This document shows, piece by piece, positions 4,662 through 7,526 of a DNA stretch of 7,526 nt (position 1 is its first letter; every line of letters starts with the position of its first letter). The stretch comes from an uncultured Clostridium sp. Lineage in GTDB: Bacteria; Bacillota; Clostridia; Clostridiales; Clostridiaceae. Below the pieces are notes generated by a model, which worked only from the letters and a program-made list of their open reading frames with translations, searched no databases and was not told where the DNA came from. Position numbers and translations under genes: made by a program. The stretch lies in NCBI GenBank assembly GCA_934746785.1, contig CAKVFO010000155.1:1-7526 (forward strand), in the 5' to 3' direction.

Positions 4662-4690
4662 ATTATATAATAGAAAGACCTTGATTCCAA
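4662..4690 (-). promoter_or_regulatory. Promoter of the pentapeptide-repeat gene
   Basis: On the minus strand a -35 box TTGGAA (4685-4690) and a -10 box TATAAT (4662-4667) are separated by exactly 17 bases, a near-consensus sigma-A promoter. The expected start near 4655 gives a leader of about 105 bases. It lies just downstream of the terminator that closes the acetylation operon. Confidence 0.7.
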
Positions 4691-4705
4691 ATAACCCTCC
4701 ACAAC

Positions 4706-4730
4706 AAAAAAGCCAGGCCCAAAGCCCAGC
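4706..4730 (-). terminator. Rho-independent terminator of the MBOAT-DHHW operon
   Basis: The minus-strand RNA reads GCUGGGC, a five-base loop, GCCUGGC (4712-4718 and 4724-4730; seven pairs, two of them G-U), followed by six U residues (4706-4711). It lies about 63 bases after the stop of the DHHW gene. Confidence 0.75.
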
Positions 4731-4792
4731 AAAAAAATTTGTAACAAAAGAAATACACTACCTGCCCAAAACAACTTCCAACTACATTCCCT

Positions 4793-5986
4793 CTACCACT
4801 TAAAGAATTCAGGAACTAAGTCCTCAGGCTGGAACATAACAAATACATAGTCAAGCCCTTCTATAGATGCAGCATAATCTAAAATATCTTCTTTATAATA
4901 TCTAGGATCAATCATATAAACATCACTGCAAACTCCAGATAAGAAGGCTGAAAATGGCACTGCTAAAGAATCTTTAATAATTAAAACTTTAAGCCCATTT
5001 TCCATATTATTATTTTTAATATGAACTAACCCTTGATTCCAGAAAAGATACGAAGAATATTTATCACTTTGAGTATCATATAAATCCTTCATCTTTAAAA
5101 CTTCATTTGCAATTAATGAATCCTCAAACCTTCCATTAGACGTCACTTCATTTCCATTTGTAACAGCTCTAAAAGTATAGTTTGTACTAAATTTAGGGAA
5201 AACAAGTTCAAAGTCATCATCTCCAACGAAAGACTTACCTGTTTTTCTTCCTAAACTTCCTAAATAGGAATTTTTATAGGTTATAAAATTATAATTGTTC
5301 TTATCTCTTAGATATCCATCTGCATCAAGGTTTTCATCATACCTTATATTAAGCTCATCAACAAGTTTAGTATAAGCCCAAAAAGCTGTACTAACCTTCC
5401 AGTGGTGATCTGTATTGTAAAACAAGTCCTTAGGTTCTATTGAGCTTTCTGAAAGACCTTCTCTAAAATCAACATAATCAATTCCTAGATTCTTAAGATT
5501 ATCTAAGTAATTATCAGCTGTTTCATTGGCATAATTATAAGGAATACCTTTTTCCATCTTAGTGTAGCCTTTTATATGTTTATCAGGAGGCATAAGGCTC
5601 ATAACCTTAGTATCCCTTCCTTCAAACTTTTCTTTTAAAGTCTTCATCTTATCTGTAATTTCTGTAACATCATTTGGGCCTGTCATAAAACCAACATTAT
5701 AAAGCTTACCATCATAATCTCTTGCAGCTTCAAAGTTGTTTTCTTCACTTTTTCCCATTAATTTTTGAATATATCCAAAAGCTTCAATAAAAGCATATTT
5801 TTCATAAAAATTTTCATTAACTACATTTTCAATTGACTTTGGTTCTAATTCAAACTCTGGTTTTTCCTTATATAAATGTATTACATTTAAAAGGCAGAAC
5901 ACAGCTATTGTTGCTATAAACACTACAGCAGTAACCTTTTTCTTTAAGAAAAACATCTTAAGTCCTTTAGTTTCTTTCTTATCCAT
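4793..5986 (-). CDS. DHHW-family membrane-anchored O-acetyltransferase partner (AlgX/AlgJ-like)
   Basis: A 397-residue protein with a single N-terminal membrane helix (about residues 17-36) and a large extracytoplasmic SGNH-hydrolase-like domain. Its name motif, D193-H194-H195-W196, gives the Asp and His of a catalytic triad. The likely serine is S340 in LIIKDSLAVPFSAF. In alginate acetylation the related AlgX and AlgJ use such a triad to transfer acetyl groups to the polymer outside the membrane; by analogy this protein should acetylate a clostridial surface polysaccharide, substrate unknown. The ATG at 5986 has a perfect AGGAGG (5995-6000) that overlaps the stop of the MBOAT gene, so the two are probably translated together. 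All key residues are present. A terminator follows. Residues about 157-285 align with the dead copy at 1296-1699. Confidence 0.9.
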   Translation of the reverse strand: MDKKETKGLKMFFLKKKVTAVVFIATIAVFCLLNVIHLYKEKPEFELEPKSIENVVNENFYEKYAFIEAFGYIQKLMGKSEENNFEAARDYDGKLYNVGFMTGPNDVTEITDKMKTLKEKFEGRDTKVMSLMPPDKHIKGYTKMEKGIPYNYANETADNYLDNLKNLGIDYVDFREGLSESSIEPKDLFYNTDHHWKVSTAFWAYTKLVDELNIRYDENLDADGYLRDKNNYNFITYKNSYLGSLGRKTGKSFVGDDDFELVFPKFSTNYTFRAVTNGNEVTSNGRFEDSLIANEVLKMKDLYDTQSDKYSSYLFWNQGLVHIKNNNMENGLKVLIIKDSLAVPFSAFLSGVCSDVYMIDPRYYKEDILDYAASIEGLDYVFVMFQPEDLVPEFFKW

Positions 5987-5999
5987 ATCTATGCCCTCC

Positions 6000-7418
6000 T
6001 TAAAAATTAAAGTATATAAAAGGATTATAAGTTCCTTTAACTAAGTAGCATACACATATCATAAATAAAATCATCATTACAAAAGGATAAGCTATGTTAA
6101 AGGTCTTAACAAATTTATTTTTTCCTTCTGATAAGAAAAGATTAGCTCTTTTAGTAACTGGAATTGCAAAAATTATAGCTGCTATGAAAAATACAAAGTT
6201 TTCTTTTAAGAACATCAACGTATAATCACTAGCAAATCCTAAATCTTTAAATCCAAACATACTTGAAATATAGTTACCTGCTGCAACTAAATCTGTTGAT
6301 CTAAATATTACCCATCCTAAGTTAATTAAGAATAATGCATATATATGTTTAAATATTGGCTTAATTTTTAAATCTTCAAAGGAAATAATCTTTTCTAAAG
6401 CTATAAATACAAAGTTTAAAAGTCCCCATATAACGAAAGTCCATTCAGCTCCATGCCATACCCCTGTTAAAAACCATACTACAAGAAGGTTTATTATGAT
6501 TCTATCCTTATTTTTAACCCTTGAGCCTCCAAGTGGAAAGTAAACATAATCCTTAAACCATGTTCCAAGTGAGATATGCCATCTTCTCCAAAACTCTGAT
6601 ATTGACTTAGATACATATGGGAAGTTGAAGTTTTCTAAGAACTTAAAGCCAAACATCTGCCCAAGACCTATTGCCATATCTGAATATCCTGAAAAGTCAT
6701 AGTAAATTTGAAAAGTATAAGCAATTGAACCAAGCCATGCTAAAGATATTGGAAGTCCTGAATACATATCATTTAACTGGAAAGCTCTATCTACTACTAT
6801 TGCCATACAATTGGATAGTAAAACCTTCTTTGCCATACCTGATATAAATCTACATACACCATTTGAAAACAGTGTAAAGTTTTCTTTTCTATTTAGAATT
6901 TGATCTTCTATAGTTGTATATCTTACAATTGGCCCCGCTATAAGCTGAGGAAAAAAAGATATATAAAGTCCTAAATATAAAGGATTTTTTTGAACCTTAG
7001 TGTCCTTTCTATAAACATCAACTACATAAGATAATGCCTGAAATGTAAAAAATGATATACCTATAGGCAGAACAATATTATATGTATTAAAGTCTTTTCC
7101 TAAAAGATCATTTACATTTCTTATTACGAAGTTCAAATACTTAAATACAAATAAAATGCCTAAATTAAAAATGCAAGTTAATACAAGAATAAACTTTCCT
7201 TGTTTTCTATATTTATCAACTAAAATCCCCAATACATAGTTTCCTAAAATTGAAGCTATCATTAGTAGAACATATTTAGATTCTCCAAAGGCATAAAAGA
7301 ATAAACTTGAAATTAAAAGCAATCCATTTTGCAGTTTACGTGAAAATGATAAAGCGTAATAAAGACCTAAAACTATAGGTAAAAAATAAAATATAAAAAT
7401 TACACTTGAAAAAAGCAT
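6000..7418 (-). CDS. MBOAT-family membrane O-acyltransferase (AlgI-like)
   Basis: A 472-residue polytopic membrane protein with about ten hydrophobic segments across its length. MBOAT signatures include PQLIAGPIVRY (157-167), YYDFSGYSDMAIGLG (239-253), FWRRWHISLGTWFKDYVYFP (276-295) and LTGVWHGAEWTFVIWG (317-332), with the conserved histidines H281 and H322; H322 is at the place of the essential MBOAT histidine. Members near this length, such as AlgI, PatA and DltB, move acyl groups across the membrane for transfer to a polysaccharide or teichoic acid. The DHHW partner encoded next points to O-acetylation of an exopolysaccharide rather than D-alanylation. The ATG at 7418 has a GGGAGG site (7427-7432) eight bases upstream. 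The upstream gene ends only about 30 bases before, so this gene probably belongs to a larger operon extending to the right. Confidence 0.95.
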   Translation of the reverse strand: MLFSSVIFIFYFLPIVLGLYYALSFSRKLQNGLLLISSLFFYAFGESKYVLLMIASILGNYVLGILVDKYRKQGKFILVLTCIFNLGILFVFKYLNFVIRNVNDLLGKDFNTYNIVLPIGISFFTFQALSYVVDVYRKDTKVQKNPLYLGLYISFFPQLIAGPIVRYTTIEDQILNRKENFTLFSNGVCRFISGMAKKVLLSNCMAIVVDRAFQLNDMYSGLPISLAWLGSIAYTFQIYYDFSGYSDMAIGLGQMFGFKFLENFNFPYVSKSISEFWRRWHISLGTWFKDYVYFPLGGSRVKNKDRIIINLLVVWFLTGVWHGAEWTFVIWGLLNFVFIALEKIISFEDLKIKPIFKHIYALFLINLGWVIFRSTDLVAAGNYISSMFGFKDLGFASDYTLMFLKENFVFFIAAIIFAIPVTKRANLFLSEGKNKFVKTFNIAYPFVMMILFMICVCYLVKGTYNPFIYFNF

Positions 7419-7449
7419 AATACTATCCTCCCATTAATATACAATTTAA

Positions 7450-7526
7450 TTATTTTGCTTTTCTTTTCTTTTTGAGCCTGCCATTATTTTCAAAATATCC
7501 TCTCCAGTAAAGATATACTCCTGCTA
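7450..7526 (-). CDS. C-terminal end of an upstream operon gene (partial)
   Basis: The last 24 codons of a gene entering from the right edge: AGVYLYWRGYFENNGRLKKK, then RKAK and TAA at 7450-7452. The very basic tail suggests a cytoplasmic end, perhaps of a membrane protein. It lies about 30 bases before the MBOAT gene on the same strand, as in an operon. In such clusters a glycosyltransferase or polymer-assembly protein is common there, but the visible part is too short to identify. Part of this 3' end recurs at 2990-3008. Confidence 0.55.
   Translation of the reverse strand, partial: AGVYLYWRGYFENNGRLKKKRKAK

Noticed and set aside
1..7526. CRISPR array, tRNA or rRNA genes
   Set aside because: No regularly spaced repeats and no cloverleaf or rRNA signature were seen on either strand.

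Overview
The window looks like a low-GC Firmicute, most likely a Clostridium in the strict sense. C. perfringens or a close relative would fit, but nothing seen here settles the species. The reasons are the AT-rich sequence, the AT-ending codons, the strong AGGAGG-type ribosome sites, and the pairing of MBOAT and DHHW acetylation genes. Almost all genes lie on the minus strand, so transcription runs from right to left.

Right part (4100-7526): an intact surface-polysaccharide O-acetylation pair. The last codons of an unidentified upstream gene enter at the right edge. A complete 472-residue membrane acyltransferase (MBOAT, AlgI type) follows, then a complete 397-residue membrane-anchored DHHW protein (AlgX/AlgJ type), whose ribosome site overlaps the MBOAT stop. 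A Rho-independent terminator closes the unit. In the usual model for this pair, the MBOAT protein carries acetyl groups across the membrane and the DHHW protein transfers them to an extracellular polysaccharide. Next comes a short Qnr-like pentapeptide-repeat gene with its own promoter and a possible 23-codon leader ORF.

Middle part (2935-4100): a scrambled, gene-poor patch. It holds two small plus-strand membrane ORFs between two diverged 80-bp direct repeats, and a hairpin-rich stretch resembling the right end of an IS200/IS605 (TnpB) element. It also holds a Rho-independent terminator on the minus strand with no matching gene, and a remnant of a helix-turn-helix-like ORF with a 31-bp internal repeat and its own terminator.

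Left part (1290-2935): a decayed second exopolysaccharide operon, read on the minus strand. In order it contains a 5'-truncated cellulose-synthase-like glycosyltransferase, that enzyme's displaced C-terminal domain, the start of a secreted or membrane protein broken by a frameshift, about 17 codons of an MBOAT gene, and a truncated, frameshifted DHHW gene. The MBOAT and DHHW pieces align with the intact genes at 4793-7418, so the window carries one working and one dead copy of the same module.

Far left (1-1264): an intact 237-residue lipoprotein of unknown function with TPR-like helices, an AT-rich spacer, and the first 95 codons of a membrane sensor, probably a methyl-accepting chemotaxis protein.
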